A DNA stretch of 64,000 nucleotides, from positions 1,054,001-1,118,000 of the forward strand of contig CALSFV010000011.1 in assembly GCA_943737045.1 (NCBI GenBank), in the 5' to 3' direction. Origin of the DNA: Parapristionchus giblindavisi (lineage: Eukaryota > Nematoda > Chromadorea > Rhabditida > Diplogasteridae). The translations under genes and the position numbers were made by a program. The notes beneath the pieces are model-generated. The model saw only the letters and a list, made by a program, of their open reading frames with translations, was not told where the DNA came from and did not search any database. This document shows positions 10,322-21,788 of this stretch, one piece after another (within the stretch, counting starts at the first letter, position 1; every line of letters starts with the position of its first letter).

Positions 10322-13300
10322 ATGACGATAATAATCATTCTACGAGACTTTGCTGTCTGGTCGACGATATGTGCGGTGCCACATATCGCCAATGCTAAAT
10401 CCGTCTTTGGCATGTGAGATATTCGTTTCATATTTGACTACTATGGATGATTTGGCAAAAAAAATCGTCTGCAGACAATATATGCTATATAATATGTGAC
10501 GATAATATGATATAATATAATATAATATATAGTACAGTGGTGGCCAGAAGGAAAACATTTTTTTTTGAGAATAACTTTTCTCGTAGCTAACCGATCACCT
10601 TGAATTTTTTATATAGTGTTCTCAGACGTGTTTCACAATGTACACCGAGGCATGGAGCCGGGTTTTCAATTTCAACGGATTCCAGGCTACAGTATCCCAT
10701 AATGACTGTATGGCTAATTTTGAGGAAGTTACTTCCCCTCTAATTTTTAAACGTATTCATACAGTTTTTAAGATTTTTTCTTCACGAATATATTTTTAAA
10801 AATCAAATGAACAAATTTATTATCAATATTCAACGCTTTAACAATCAAAATAATTGAATAAATGAATGTCACAGCGGATAACTCAAGGGGGTGATATTTG
10901 GGGGAATTCAGGTGTAAATCAATTAGTGAACGGATTAAATTAACAAATATTAATGTAGTACTTAGTTTCCGTGCTTCTGAGTGATCCAACGTCGTGCGGC
11001 GAGCAGGAGCGTACGATAGCCGTTGCGATCATGTTTCCATTGATTCGCTGCAAAGGATATAGTCCGAGTTCTTGTGCACCATGACGCTTCTGCCATCGTG
11101 ATGCATCGTGGGGACAAGCTTCTGGGCACCATCTCGAGTCCCGACTGGTCTATGAACGTAAACCCGGTCGTCCGAGCCCAAGAGGTTGAACTTGGACTCG
11201 TCCGACCAGACGACCTTTCGCTAGTCTGCGACTGTCTATTTGAAATGAGTCTTTAGCCACTTCAGACGATTCTCTCTGTTCTGAGGAGATATTATGAGCT
11301 TCGTACTAAGAATTCTAGCGTTCAAACCAGTGTATTTGGGTTGTCTACGGATGGTGTGAGTCCACGGAGGAGTGACACCATATAAAGCCATTTCTTGCTG
11401 GTTGATTGTGGAGTTCGCCCGCGGGATCTCGCGCGATATGTTGATAATATTCCTGTCATCAAGGTTCTAGGTGATGCGTGAAATACCAGGCAGTGATGGT
11501 TGACGGTTTTTCACTTATTTGGGGACCTTTTCAATGATACAGGAGATCGTTGACTGGTTTACACCAAGATGGATAGCAGGTTCGGATTGCTTCAGACCAT
11601 TCAAACCACTGCGGAAGATGACGCGCAAGATATCAGGGGAGAGATATAACATTCCGTTCGGTTTTGCCTAATCAAAAAACAACAATTCAAGAAAATACAT
11701 TTAAAAAAAATCATAATAAGCAAGCAAAAATGATGAAAAAATGTTATAATTTTGAAATTCTCAATATTCCGACGATATGAATATTAATATCCCATAAATG
11801 CAAACATTATCGATAAATGACTATAGTAGCGTGCGTAAATACTTTTTAAACGGTGAAAAAATTGCATAAAACAACGAAAATCCGTCGCAACTTCAACCAC
11901 TCAAAATGAGCTATACGGTCATTTTGGGATACTGTAGCCTGGAAGCCGTTGAAATTGAATAACCGGCTCCATACCTCGGTGTACATTGTGAAACATGCTT
12001 GAGAACACTATATAAAAATTTCAAGGTGATCGGTTAACTACAAGAAAAGTTATTCTCAAAAAAACAAAATATGTTTTCCTTCTGGCCACCACTGTATAAT
12101 AAATAATAATATAAAATAAATGACAATATATGGGTTATATAATTATTCCTTCTTAGGTTGTTCTGGATGGTGATCTTCCTTACAATGTGTGCGATATTCA
12201 TCATCCAATTGTCATCTATGGTTCGGCAGTATTTCCGCTATCCGACGGAAGTCATCACGAAGATCGACTTTGACGAACAGGTTTTACTGTTTTCTAAGTT
12301 GTGATCATCTTCTCACTCATGCAAAGTATTATACGATGCAGACAAATTGATAATCAGAATTGTTAAATTAGTAGAATTGACGAACAGAACTTGTCGTTTA
12401 TCGATTTCTCATTAATAGATCTTCCCCGCCGTCACAATGTGCAACTACAATCCGTATAAGGTGCCCAATGCAAGCTATGCGGCAGGAACATTTCCGGCCG
12501 AGTAAGTGTATCTTAATCTTTTGTATTATTAATATTTATCCATAAATTATTTAATTTTAACGCTTGTAATTATACGTAAGTCACCACGAAGGCACAGTCG
12601 AGCTAATTTTACTCTCCGCTCTGGCTTCACTCTTTCGTGGACAAAAAAGCGAGAGAGCATTGGAGAGTTTAAAATTAGCTCCGGATGTGCCTTTTACGTT
12701 CCAGCCGTACGGTATGCTTTCATATATTTATTTCCAGCGTCCTGACATGATTTTTTTTATATAGTGGGCAGCTTTTCGAAATATCGTTATACTTAAATTG
12801 TATTTTTTCGCAATGAAACATGAGCTGCCTGTCGATCAAGGATTATGTGTGTGTATGAAAATGTGTGTTCCTTTCAGTTACATGGCACTCATGAAACTCT
12901 ACAAAGATGCGGTTGAAGGGACGTTGCCCACGGACCCATATGGATTAGTGGTGAGTACTCTTGCTTACAAAAAGCTCATGAAAATATCTACATTTGGGGT
13001 AAAATATCTTGACTTCGTGAAAACAGTATCTGAATCAAAACATTAATTTTCGATGCCATGTGAATATTGTAATGTAGCTTCCGATTTCCACGATAGAATC
13101 TTCCCTGATGCAGGCGTCAACTACCACATATGAGAGAGACGAACGGGCAAGGGACGCGCTGATGCTGATCGCAGCCAAGTACACGAGGGATCAGAAACTG
13201 GTGAGTGTGCCACATCTATTCAAGGAGAAAAAGCCTAGCTCTGTTTATTTTACAAACAAGAGTCTAAATCAAGAATCTTGTGTTGAGAATCACCCAAATT

Positions 13301-16300
13301 TCGATAATTTCAATACTTCTGAAAACAGATTCGTAATCATCATTGAAAATTGATTCTAGCTATTGCCATCACAATAGGCCAGGCTGATTTGAGACCATTC
13401 CCTTGACAGCTAATTTCGAAATATTTCCAATCTTATTTTCAGCCGTACACGTACACTTATGATGATGTGATCGCGGACTGTAATTTCGCTGGGAGAACGT
13501 GCAAGCTGTAAACAATCTCTTCCATTTTTCGAAAACATAAGCAATTTTAAAATATTGTTTTTCAAATTCATGTAATCGATCCTGACGATTGAATGATTTA
13601 TTGATTGATTTAAAAAATTATTTAATAAATTTCAGTTCCGATTGGAAGGAGTTCCCTCATCCCATCTACGGTAACTGTCTATCGTTCGATGCGAACTACA
13701 CTGTGGAGCGAGGAGGAAAGGAGTTCGGTCTGAAGATATTGTTCACTGTCCATGTAATTCAGCAAAGATCAAAGATCAAAGATCAATCTACAGTAAGATC
13801 TGTTTAGGAGGAAGGATACGACGCAGCATCCACTGGCTCAGGCTTCTTGCCAACCACGCCACTGTCGGGTAAGCGAGTAAAAGAACACCACGTGATAATT
13901 TGAAACTCTCCGCTCTGGCAAAGCTCTCTCGCTTTCTTTGTATACGAGAGAGAGCGAGAGTGTTGCCAGAGCGGAGAGTAATCATAACTTTGGATTGTAA
14001 TTAAAAGATCGCCTCGAGCAAATTTTTAGTTAGCTTGCTCCAGTCCCTGTTACTATTTCTAGCGATGGAGTATTATCTAACTCTTTGAGAGAGTGTAAAG
14101 TAAGCTAATCGTTCGCCATGGCAGATAAGTTAGACAACCAAAGAAAGCGAGTTGACTAAACTAGATTGCAATAGGCCAAAAAACTTGAGTAATTGCAAGA
14201 GAATTTGCATCCAGTGAATGAGAAAATGTAAGTTTCACTGATAGATGAAATGCTATGACGATGTTTCTTGATTGGTGCGCTGTCCAACTTTTTATACTTA
14301 ATAATGATCTCTTCGCGAAAGGAAAAGTAAAGCAAACTACTCGTTTTACATACTCTCTCTGCCCTTTTGCTTTTATTTTTGTGATAGATCAAAGATCAAA
14401 GATCAAAGATCAATTGTTGTTTCAAAGGTGCTCGTCTGGCCATTCATCAGCAAGGCTCACTCCCACCACTCGATACAACTGCTCTCACCATTGGAGTAGG
14501 ACAGATGACAGCCGTGTCATTCTCTCAGGTATTAGAGATCAAAGATCAAAGATCAGTAGATCAAAGATCGAAGATCAAGTGATCAAAGATCAAAGATCAA
14601 GATCCCTTATATGTAATGGAATGATTACCCGACAAAGTCTCTTTAGAAAATCCTTCCCTTATAATTAGCAATGAGTGAAGAATTCCGCAAAGATACTTTG
14701 CTAGGAAATTTTCCTCAATGTAATATGAAGTCATATGTCAGACGCAAACTTCCCGAATGAAGAAACCCTACGGCATTTGCTTGGATCGAGAAAGTGCCGA
14801 CACTGACTACTACACGGTACGAAACCTTCATTCATTTTGCATTCATTATATGAAATGTCTATTGTTGATGCTCCTTAAACACACCCCGAGCTAATTTGAA
14901 ACTCTCCGCTCTGGCCAAAGTCTCTCGTAGGCGAAGAAAGCGAGATAGCATTGTCAGATTTCTAATTAGCATATGCAATGTTTTATAACGTTCGCACATT
15001 GATGCGATGCGAATAATGATATTAATATCATTTATCCTGCTAAAATATCATAATCTTTTTTGTTCACATAAACAACCTCTCTGTAAGAAATGATAATTTT
15101 TTTAAACATGCAGTGGCCCAAAACAGTTGGAGTCTTCTTATCCACAAGATCTGTCCCTTCGACTCTAAGAATCCATATCAATTAAAGAAAACGGCCTCAT
15201 ATGAAACTTGATTAGAATAGGGTAGTGAACTAACCCACGAAAACTTTACGTTGCTCGTCCAAATATGTTTGAAAATGCTCTTTATTTTGCAGCCGTACAA
15301 TTACACCCTGGAGACGTGCTATTATGGATGTAAACAACGGCAAGTCATGACCAGGTTCGAGGCCTCATACATTTATCGATTTTTATCACGTTTTTCTTAA
15401 TTTTTTAATCAGTTGAAATGAAGGCACGTAAAGTAATTGAATATTAATTCGCACAAGATATTTACGTCTCTTGTGTATGTTGTGTATGTTGATTGTGTAT
15501 TGTGAAATACCGTCGTCTGGACGATTCTTCCATGTCTAAGCGGTTTGGATACACTGTAGCCACAACAACAATAAGAATAAGCACAATAGTGAAGTGTTTA
15601 CAATATTCCAAGCAAAACACACCACAGCACAAACACTCGTCAGTTATTGAAGTCGTAAACAATAGGCAAGAGAGTAGTGCGTCTCTAGGATCATTCTGCA
15701 AATTGAAACGGTGATTAGTAAACAAGTAAACTAAAAACTAGTAGTGAACTAGTAGTAAACGCACAAACATTGAAAGGAAACAATGCAGGTTTCACAATGA
15801 GCTCTGTGTTCAGAATTAGCAAAAAATAGAACACAGAGAAAGCTCTCCTCGTTTTGCACATTCTCTCGTCTATTTGTGTTTCCTTTCTCGATGTTGAACA
15901 ACCCCTTTAAGGTGCAACTGCATTAATCCTCGATACATGAGTACTGTCGTCGGTTCGACCCTGCCTATATGTACTCCTGATAAGGGTATTTAATTAATAT
16001 TTAATTTTAATATTAAAATATTTTAAGGCACACCCGAGCTAATTTGAAACTATCCGCTTGGCAATGTTCTCTCGCTTTCTTTGTCTTCGAGAGAGCGTTG
16101 CCAGAGCGGAGAGTAAAATTTACGCGGGACGTGCCTTTAAAGAAGTTGATACTCTAGTTTTTTCGTGATTAGAATGGTCAAGCAGAACTACGGAGTGCAA
16201 ATAATAAAGACCGTGCACTGCATCATTTTTTTCAAAAAGCCAATGCTTACTAATTTATGGGTAATTTTCAGTGTCGTGTCTACAATCACTCAAAGGCGAT

Positions 16301-19300
16301 CAAAAAATTGGAATAGGCGTTACTGTGAGTTAGGCTACTACGAAAAATACGAGAAACAGAGAAACCTCTCCTCATTTTACAAACTCTCTAGCCTCTTTTT
16401 CATTGCATTTCGTGACTTTTGAAGGAAGCATGTATTTTTAAAACAACCCTTTCTCTTCTCATTTTTTCGTTCTCCTCTTAGAGCACAAGTTATGTTCAAA
16501 ATCGACTAAAAGAAAATTATAAAATTGGAGAGAGTGTGTAAAACAAGGATAGTTTTCATTGATTTTCCTTTCTTTTCGTGCATTTTGAGACCATAGAACG
16601 TAATCAAACTAATATTTCGCAGGAACGCAACATCGATCCCCTGGATGAGTGTGGGTGTTCACCACCTTGTCTCGAAAGAGCCTATACTCCCACTGTATCG
16701 GTCAGAAAATTTTAATTCTTTTTTATGTATTTGAAAATATATTCAATCGACTTCTATAAATAACGACGGTGCCTGGACTCGCTTACTTTTATGCAGTTTG
16801 TGCGAGAGAAGGAATAGTAGAATAGTTACAGAGCAACATAATAAAACAGAAACAAACAAAATATTTTTTTAAAATATATAAACTTAATAAATAAATACTG
16901 CATACAACAATGATGTATGGTGTGTGATGTATGTTTCATTGACGAATGAAATGCAATGAATAAATTTGTCATTAATAAATGTTTCCGTCTTTGCGAACTA
17001 CGAAATATAAAAATAAATCATAAAATAAATGATCAAGTCCGTATCCACGACGCTCCGCAAACCACAGACTTTAGGAGATGGATTGTTAAAGGGAGAGTGA
17101 CCTCACTCAATGACCTCTTCATTGCGCACACTATTTCTCTGTTCACTAGCAACGAGAGAGCATTGCTCTTCGAAGAGACCATTGAGAGAATTTACGCTCA
17201 CTTTAATTAGATTTCAAACACATGTTGCCGAGAGCAGCGAAGAGTTTCAAATTAGCTCGGGCGTGCCTTTAATTTAATTCAAGCAATTTGTCTCATGAAC
17301 ACCTTTACAGGTTACCAACTATCCGACAATCCACTATCGTGTCGCCTCAAGCGATTCTGCATTGGTGAGTATTGTGGTGCGAGATGGCACTTACTTATTT
17401 TGTACAGCAATAGTGCGCTTATCATGACATCATTTCGTTAACATCAAATTTTAATTACGCCACAGTGCTTAAATTTTTACAGGTTTTTGACGGTTTCTTT
17501 TACTGTATACCTTACTTTCTCTCAGGTGGGAACTTGCCTGAACAACGCGAACTTCGCCAGTGATTCCGAGTGCATCGAATGGTACGAGAAGAACTCCCTC
17601 CTCGTACAGGTACGGTAGACTACAGTAATTAAATTTTGTTTTTTTGCTCCTCTAAAGATTACGGTAATTCTTAGATTACTGTAATTATAATATAATTTCC
17701 TACAAGACACTAACCAAGCAAATTCATTCCTTTCCAGGTTTTCTTTGAGAGTATCAAGTTTGAGAAGTACATTGAGTCGCCTTCGTATGGAGTCAGTTTT
17801 AATCCTAATTATAAGCTATATTCCATTGTTTTAAATGTTAAATATTCAGATATCATCGGTAATAAACGATCTCGGAGGTCAGGCTGGTTTGTGGTTGGGT
17901 ATTTCGCTCATCTCCGTGATTGAGGTTAATCGATTTTTCGGGTCGTAACCATGTGAGCGAAAGACATTTGCGCCACACGAAGAGAACGGACATTTGCGCC
18001 AGTTACCAATTGCGCCGAGCTACATTTGCGCCGAGGGACATTTGCGCCAAGGTACATTTGCGCCAGTACCAAATGCGCCGGAACCAAATGCGCCGATGGA
18101 CATTTGCGCCGAGGTACATTTGCGCCAGTACCAAATGCGCCGGAACCAAATGCGCCGAGGGACATTTGCGCCGGAACCAAATGCGCCGAGGGACATTTGC
18201 GCCGAGGTACATTTGCGCCAGTACCAAATGCGCCGGAACCAAATGCGCCGATGGACATTTGCGCCGAGGTACATTTGCGCCAGTACCAAATGCGCCGAGG
18301 GACATTTGCGCCGGAAGCAAGTGCGCCGAGGGACATTTGCACCGGAACCAAATGCGCCGAGGGACATTTGCGCCGAACTACATTAGCACTAGAATCCAAT
18401 ACGACTCCCTGTCTTTTATTTTATTTTCTTGTCTCATCATTTTTGTTGCAATTGCTTCAAAGCTGTGATCTATATATTACGGTGTTTCCATCCACCTTTC
18501 CAGTATATTATGTTTACTTCCCCAAATATCGCAATTTTTTATTTGTCTAACAAGGGGATGGTCGCAACTGGTCCCCATATGAGATGGCAATAACATGACT
18601 AGGATCAGTTTTCGATGCTGATTACGAGTCCGTATTCAGAAAATGCCTAATCGGCCTCTTTTCCGAGAAAATCGGTACTGAAAATTGGCTTATTAATTCG
18701 AAAATTCGTGTAGTTTCCTTTAAAAACTATCGGGATGGCATCGGAAAGATCCGGCAATGTAAGGTAAACTATTGCGAGAGTTTATAGATGAGTTCACCAG
18801 CCCACCCGGACGGTTTGCGCAGGAAACCACACGAATTTCCGAACTAAAATATCGATTTCCTCGAAAATCAGGTCGATTAGGCACTTTCTGAAAACGGATT
18901 CGTAATCAGCATCGAAACTGATCCTAGTCATGTTGTTGCCATCTCATATGGCCAGGACCAGTTGCGACCATCCCCTTGTAAGAAACGATAAATATATATT
19001 ATTAATATTTCACAAGGCTTCAACAAGTTTCAACTTTAGTTTAGCTTTTCGATAGACCTTCAAGGTGTTGGATATAACTTCTACCCATCAAGGTGTTGGA
19101 TAGAACTTCCACCATTAGCAACTGCCATTAATCTTTTTTCTCTATTAGCCTTTTGAATAGATCCTTCTTTCTTATATTGGTATAACAGTAGGTTTTGAGC
19201 TGTTGCTTGTTCAAACAAAAGTTCAACAGATTCGGCATGCTTGAGCAGACCTTCGGCTAGGCGTGTTGATAGAGAGTGGCTCGCAATATACGGTGCACCA

Positions 19301-20976
19301 AGTGCCGTACAAAATATCATGGACTATTTTTTAATCAAAAATAAAACTATACATCGCACACAGATGGGCGTATTGACCTGTATTTTAAAATGATTTTAAA
19401 TTTTAAAAGAAATTTTAAAATTCCGGCGCAAATATCCCTCGGCGCAAATGTACTTCGGCGCAAATGTCCCCCGGCGCATTTGGTTCTGGCGCAAATGTCC
19501 CTCGGCGCATTTGGTTCCGGCGCAAATGTCCCTCGGCGCATTTGGTTCTGGCGCAAATGTCCCTCGGCGCATTTGGTTCTGGCGCAAATGTCCCTCGGCG
19601 CATTTGGTTCCGGCGCAAATGTCCCTCGGCGCATTTGGTTCTGGCGCAAATGTCCCTCGGCGCATTTGGTTCTGGCGCAAATGTCCCTCGGCGCATTTGG
19701 TTCTGGCGCAAATGTCCTTCAGCGCATTTGGTAATGGCGCAAGTATACCTCGGCGCATTTGGGACCGGCGCAATTGATGCATTCGGCGCAAATGTCTTTC
19801 GCTCACATGGTTACGACCCGATTTTTCTTAAAGGGAGCGTAACCTCACCCAATGATATCTTCAACGCGCAATGCTTTCTCGTTGTTAGGGAACAGAGAAA
19901 TAGTGTACGCAATGAAGAGACCATTGAGTGAGGTTCCTTTCTAATTTGAAACCCTAGCTCCCTTCGGTTCTCTTCGATAGAGTGTCCGAATACTTTCCAC
20001 TATTTTTATGTCATAAAGCTTAAAATTATAGTAATATTAAAAATAATGACAAAAAAATCTGTACAGTTCACCGGGATGCTACTTCTGCTGTGTCTGTATT
20101 GCGTATCGGGTGGAAAGATGCGAGTGCAACCTGATGATGATGACTTCAGAACGGATCATCGATTGAGGGTATGCATACCCCGAACTCATTTGACTCTCCG
20201 CTCTGGCCACACTCTATCGCTTTCATTGTCTGCGAGAAAGTATTGCCCATGATGAGAACAAAATTTGCGTGACAACTCACCTGATCTTTGAACTAATGTG
20301 GCGTTAAAATATTGGAAAAGTAGGTGGAAAAGTGAAAAGTGTGTTATTGTAAAAGTACGTATAGCTTAGATTCGCCTCTTACAATGTCGTGTGAGATTGT
20401 CAATTACGAAGTTATCGTACTTTTCCAACTACTTTTACAATTACAAAATTAACACTACTTTTCACTTTTCCATTTACCTTTCCAAGATTTTAACACCACA
20501 TTATGATTTCAAAATAATAAAGAACCGTAATGTGACCTGTTTCAGGATGTCACCGATCTGGAGAAGGAATTAGATCACCATGAGGAGTAAGAATAGTCCA
20601 CCTTTTCACTTTTCTCGGCTGAGTTTTGTCTTTATATTTTGAATGTAAGGCCCTGCAGAGATTCGATTTATCGAGTAGGGATAGGTTGCGAACAATTTGG
20701 CCTTATTCTGAGAAAGGCTAGCCTGTATATGGGCACATCACTGGCTATCATTTGCCCGAATGTAGGCAAATCGTATCGTCCACATCGTCCGAAAGTTCAA
20801 AATAATGCATAAATTATGACAGGATGCAGAGGAAGTCGGAGGGTTCACCCACGGATTCCGATAACGAGGAACTCGCTAAGAAGGTTTGATCTTTGATCTT
20901 TGATCTTTGGTTTTTCTATGTCACGAGGCCCCTAATATTGAATTTTGAGGACCTCGATAAGAAGAAGAAGAAGTAG
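10322..20976 (+). CDS. DEG/ENaC (degenerin) cation channel subunit
   Basis: Twenty-two exons: 10322-10413, 12157-12280, 12419-12501, 12878-12950, 13114-13200, 13443-13507, 13636-13753, 13808-13868, 14428-14528, 14742-14816, 15293-15354, 15912-15985, 16272-16324, 16623-16700, 17311-17364, 17526-17609, 17738-17791, 17850-17924, 20067-20168, 20546-20586, 20823-20883, 20950-20976. These give 547 aa with all phases consistent. Order: short cytoplasmic N end (LRDFAVWSTICAVPHIANAK), first membrane helix (LFWMVIFLTMCAIFIIQL), and IFPAVTMCNYNPYK just after it. A Cys-rich extracellular domain with FPHPIYGNCLSF, ETCYYGCKQ, CNCINPRY and DECGCSPPC follows. The pore helix is GLWLGISLISVIE, with the Gly-x-Ser filter near residues 463-465, followed by FTGMLLLLCLYC. 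The tail is acidic/basic and ends in polylysine. Family role: trimeric amiloride-sensitive type Na+ channel of the plasma membrane, in nematodes often mechano- or acid-sensing. Oddity: the usual His-Gly gating motif in the N end is Cys-Ala (residues 17-18). The start codon is uncertain; further 5' exons are possible. Confidence 0.92.
10535..12094. mobile_element. Tc1-like transposon, inactive
   Basis: Ends are CAGTGGTGGCCAGAAGGAAA and its inverse, flanked by TA on both sides (10533-10534 and 12095-12096), as expected for Tc1/mariner. Inverted repeats extend about 200 bp (about 10535-10730 and 11885-12094). Total length about 1.56 kb, the usual Tc1 size. It sits in intron 1 of the degenerin gene, between the N-terminal exon and the first membrane-helix exon. 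The transposase inside is broken. Confidence 0.9.
10990..11670 (-). pseudogene. Tc1-family transposase, degenerate
   Basis: On the minus strand the frame reads a recognisable Tc1 transposase with stops and losses. Upstream is a helix-turn-helix-like stretch (SEPAIHLGVNQSTISCII). In the catalytic part VVWSDESKFNLLGSD lies at about 11160-11215 and holds the second Asp of the DDE triad, followed by VYVHRPVGTRDGAQKL. Several in-frame stops are visible, including one after CIIEKVPK and one in the run before VVWSDES. The end with the Glu of the triad is not recognisable. Confidence 0.8.
12590..12696. mobile_element. Family A palindromic MITE copy
   Basis: In degenerin intron 3. Arms GTCGAGCTAATTTTACTCTC and AAAATTAGCTCCGGATGTGC. 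Confidence 0.7.
13310..13403. mobile_element. Fragment of a Harbinger-like foldback element
   Basis: TTCTGAAAACAGATTCGTAA followed by TTGATTCTAGC and ATAGGCCAGGCTGATTTG matches the right arms of the elements at 18551-18978 and 36009-36340. Only one arm is present. Lies in degenerin intron 5. Confidence 0.6.
13764..13794. repeat. AGATCAA heptamer tract in a short intron
   Basis: The 54-nt degenerin intron 13754-13807 consists mainly of three to four tandem AAAGATC heptamers between its GT donor and TTTAG acceptor. The same heptamer recurs in other introns on both strands. Confidence 0.7.
13880..13985. mobile_element. Family A palindromic MITE copy
   Basis: In degenerin intron 8, starting soon after the donor. 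Core GCTCTCTCGCTTTCTTTG, mirrored by GTGTTGCCAGAGCGGAGAG. Confidence 0.7.
14385..14600. repeat. AGATCAA heptamer tracts flanking degenerin exon 9
   Basis: Tandem AGATCAA units occur at about 14387-14413 before exon 9 and again at about 14536-14603 after it. The exon is thus bracketed by the same heptamer in the same orientation. Confidence 0.7.
14876..14972. mobile_element. Family A MITE copy
   Basis: Left arm AACACACCCCGAGCTAATTT with AAACTCTCCGCTCTGGCC. The right arm is shortened (TTCTAATTAGC). Lies in degenerin intron 10. Confidence 0.7.
16024..16139. mobile_element. Family A palindromic MITE copy
   Basis: One of the best-kept copies: starts TTAAGGCACACCCGAGCTAA and ends GGGACGTGCCTTTAA. 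Lies in degenerin intron 12. Confidence 0.75.
17086..17206. mobile_element. Family B foldback element
   Basis: Arms AGGGAGAGTGACCTCACTCA and ACCATTGAGAGAATTTACGC, with the core CTATTTCTCTGTTC / CGAGAGAGCATTG. Related copies at 19829-19941, 21170-21286, 39994-40112 and 43616-43735. Lies in degenerin intron 14, followed by half of a family A copy (about 17218-17272). Confidence 0.65.
17939..19820. mobile_element. Foldback element with minisatellite arms
   Basis: Terminal inverted repeats CGGGTCGTAACCATGTGAGC (+ GAAAGACATTTGCGCC) at 17939 and the inverse ending at 19820. Just inside each end is a tandem array of a roughly 31-bp GGCGCAAATGT.../GGCGCATTTGG... unit: about 17975-18390 in one orientation and 19425-19800 in the other. 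The centre (18400-19420) holds a second, Harbinger-like element and unassigned DNA. It starts 15 bp after the donor of degenerin intron 18 and separates the pore exon from the following exon. No transposase is seen, so it is presumably mobilised in trans. Confidence 0.8.
18551..18978. mobile_element. Harbinger-like foldback element with TAA target duplication
   Basis: Ends CAAGGGGATGGTCGCAACTG and its inverse, flanked on both sides by TAA (18548-18550, 18979-18981). Three-base TWA duplications are typical of PIF/Harbinger elements. No coding sequence. It is nested inside the satellite-armed element. Confidence 0.75.
19829..19941. mobile_element. Family B foldback element
   Basis: AAGGGAGCGTAACCTCACCC to ACCATTGAGTGAGGTTCC. 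It begins 8 bp outside the right end of the satellite-armed element. Confidence 0.7.
20169..20275. mobile_element. Family A MITE copy abutting a splice donor
   Basis: The copy (TACCCCGAACTCATTTGACT, CTCCGCTCTGGCCACACTC) starts within a few bases of the donor of degenerin exon 19 (AGG|GTATGCATACC). Confidence 0.6.
20294..20503. mobile_element. Small foldback element (TAATGTGG ends)
   Basis: Near-palindrome: TAATGTGGCGTTAAAATATT ... AAGATTTTAACACCACATTA, with mirrored GGAAAAGTAG / CTACTTTTCC modules. In degenerin intron 19. One arm also occurs at 30-116. Confidence 0.7.
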
Positions 20977-21169
20977 AAGCAGTCGAAGGAAGAAAGGAAA
21001 GATGGGAAACTGAATTGATTATTAGTTATTGTTCGAGAATATTAAAAATGAGGATAGTGATCATTTTATGTTAATTCTTCTTACATTTTCGTATAAAATG
21101 TTTTTGTGCTTTAACAAATTCAAGGAGTTATGCAATTTTCTTACCAATTCAAGTCAATAAATTTAGACT

Positions 21170-21286
21170 TAAAGGGAGCGTTACCTCACTCAATGGTCTC
21201 TTCATTACGCACACTATTTTTATGTTCTCTAACAACGAGAGAGCATTGCGCGTCGAAGAGACCACTGAGTGAGGTTACGCTCCATC
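21170..21286. mobile_element. Family B foldback element
   Basis: AAAGGGAGCGTTACCTCACT to its mirror CTGAGTGAGGTTACGCTCC; the best-preserved copy of the family. Confidence 0.7.
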
Positions 21287-21289
21287 TAA

Positions 21290-21788
21290 CAAGGGAATCC
21301 TTGCACCTCGCTGAAACCAATCCAGATAAAAATTTGCACAGGCATTGTTGAAGACGATATAAAATGATATGTGAAGTCAAAAAATGCAGCAGGGCAATAC
21401 CCGAGCCGCAGCATCTATCCGAACTTGGTCAAACTTGGCGCGCAATCGCCGCCCCACAATCTGAATTCATCATCCCTATCTCTGAAGAAAGGTATCAACT
21501 TGATTGGTGAACGGAGTGGAAAGTGGCTCGTGCATTAAAGACAAAAAGATTCCGAAAAGATAACATCACCGTGATTGTACGAAGAAACTGTGCCACCAAT
21601 AAGGTCTCTCTCATATCTTCAGAATGCGGCGAATGCGCGCTAAGTTTGACCAAGTTTGGATAGATGCTGCGGCTCGGGTATTGCCCTGCTGCATTTTTCG
21701 ACTTCACATATCATTTTCTATCGTATTCAACAATGCCTGTGCAAATTTTCATCTGGATTGGTTTCCGCGAGCTGAAAGGATTCCCTTG
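21290..21788. mobile_element. Harbinger-like foldback element
   Basis: Ends CAAGGGAATCC and its inverse, flanked by TAA on both sides (21287-21289, 21789-21791). Arms of about 180 bp share ATATCATTTT, ATACCCGAGCCGCAGCATCT and the inverse. No coding sequence. It abuts the family B copy. Confidence 0.75.

Noticed and set aside
15462..15725. Open frames on both strands in degenerin intron 11
   Set aside because: Overlapping complementary frames over AC/TG-rich intronic DNA; no family resemblance.
17939..18400. CRISPR array
   Set aside because: Repeats are contiguous minisatellite units without unique spacers, and the genome is eukaryotic.
17920..18550. Long open frames on both strands over 17920-18550 and 19347-19931
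   Set aside because: They are produced by the 31-bp GGCGCAAATG tandem arrays, which lack stops in many frames; the peptides are periodic and identical in several frames.
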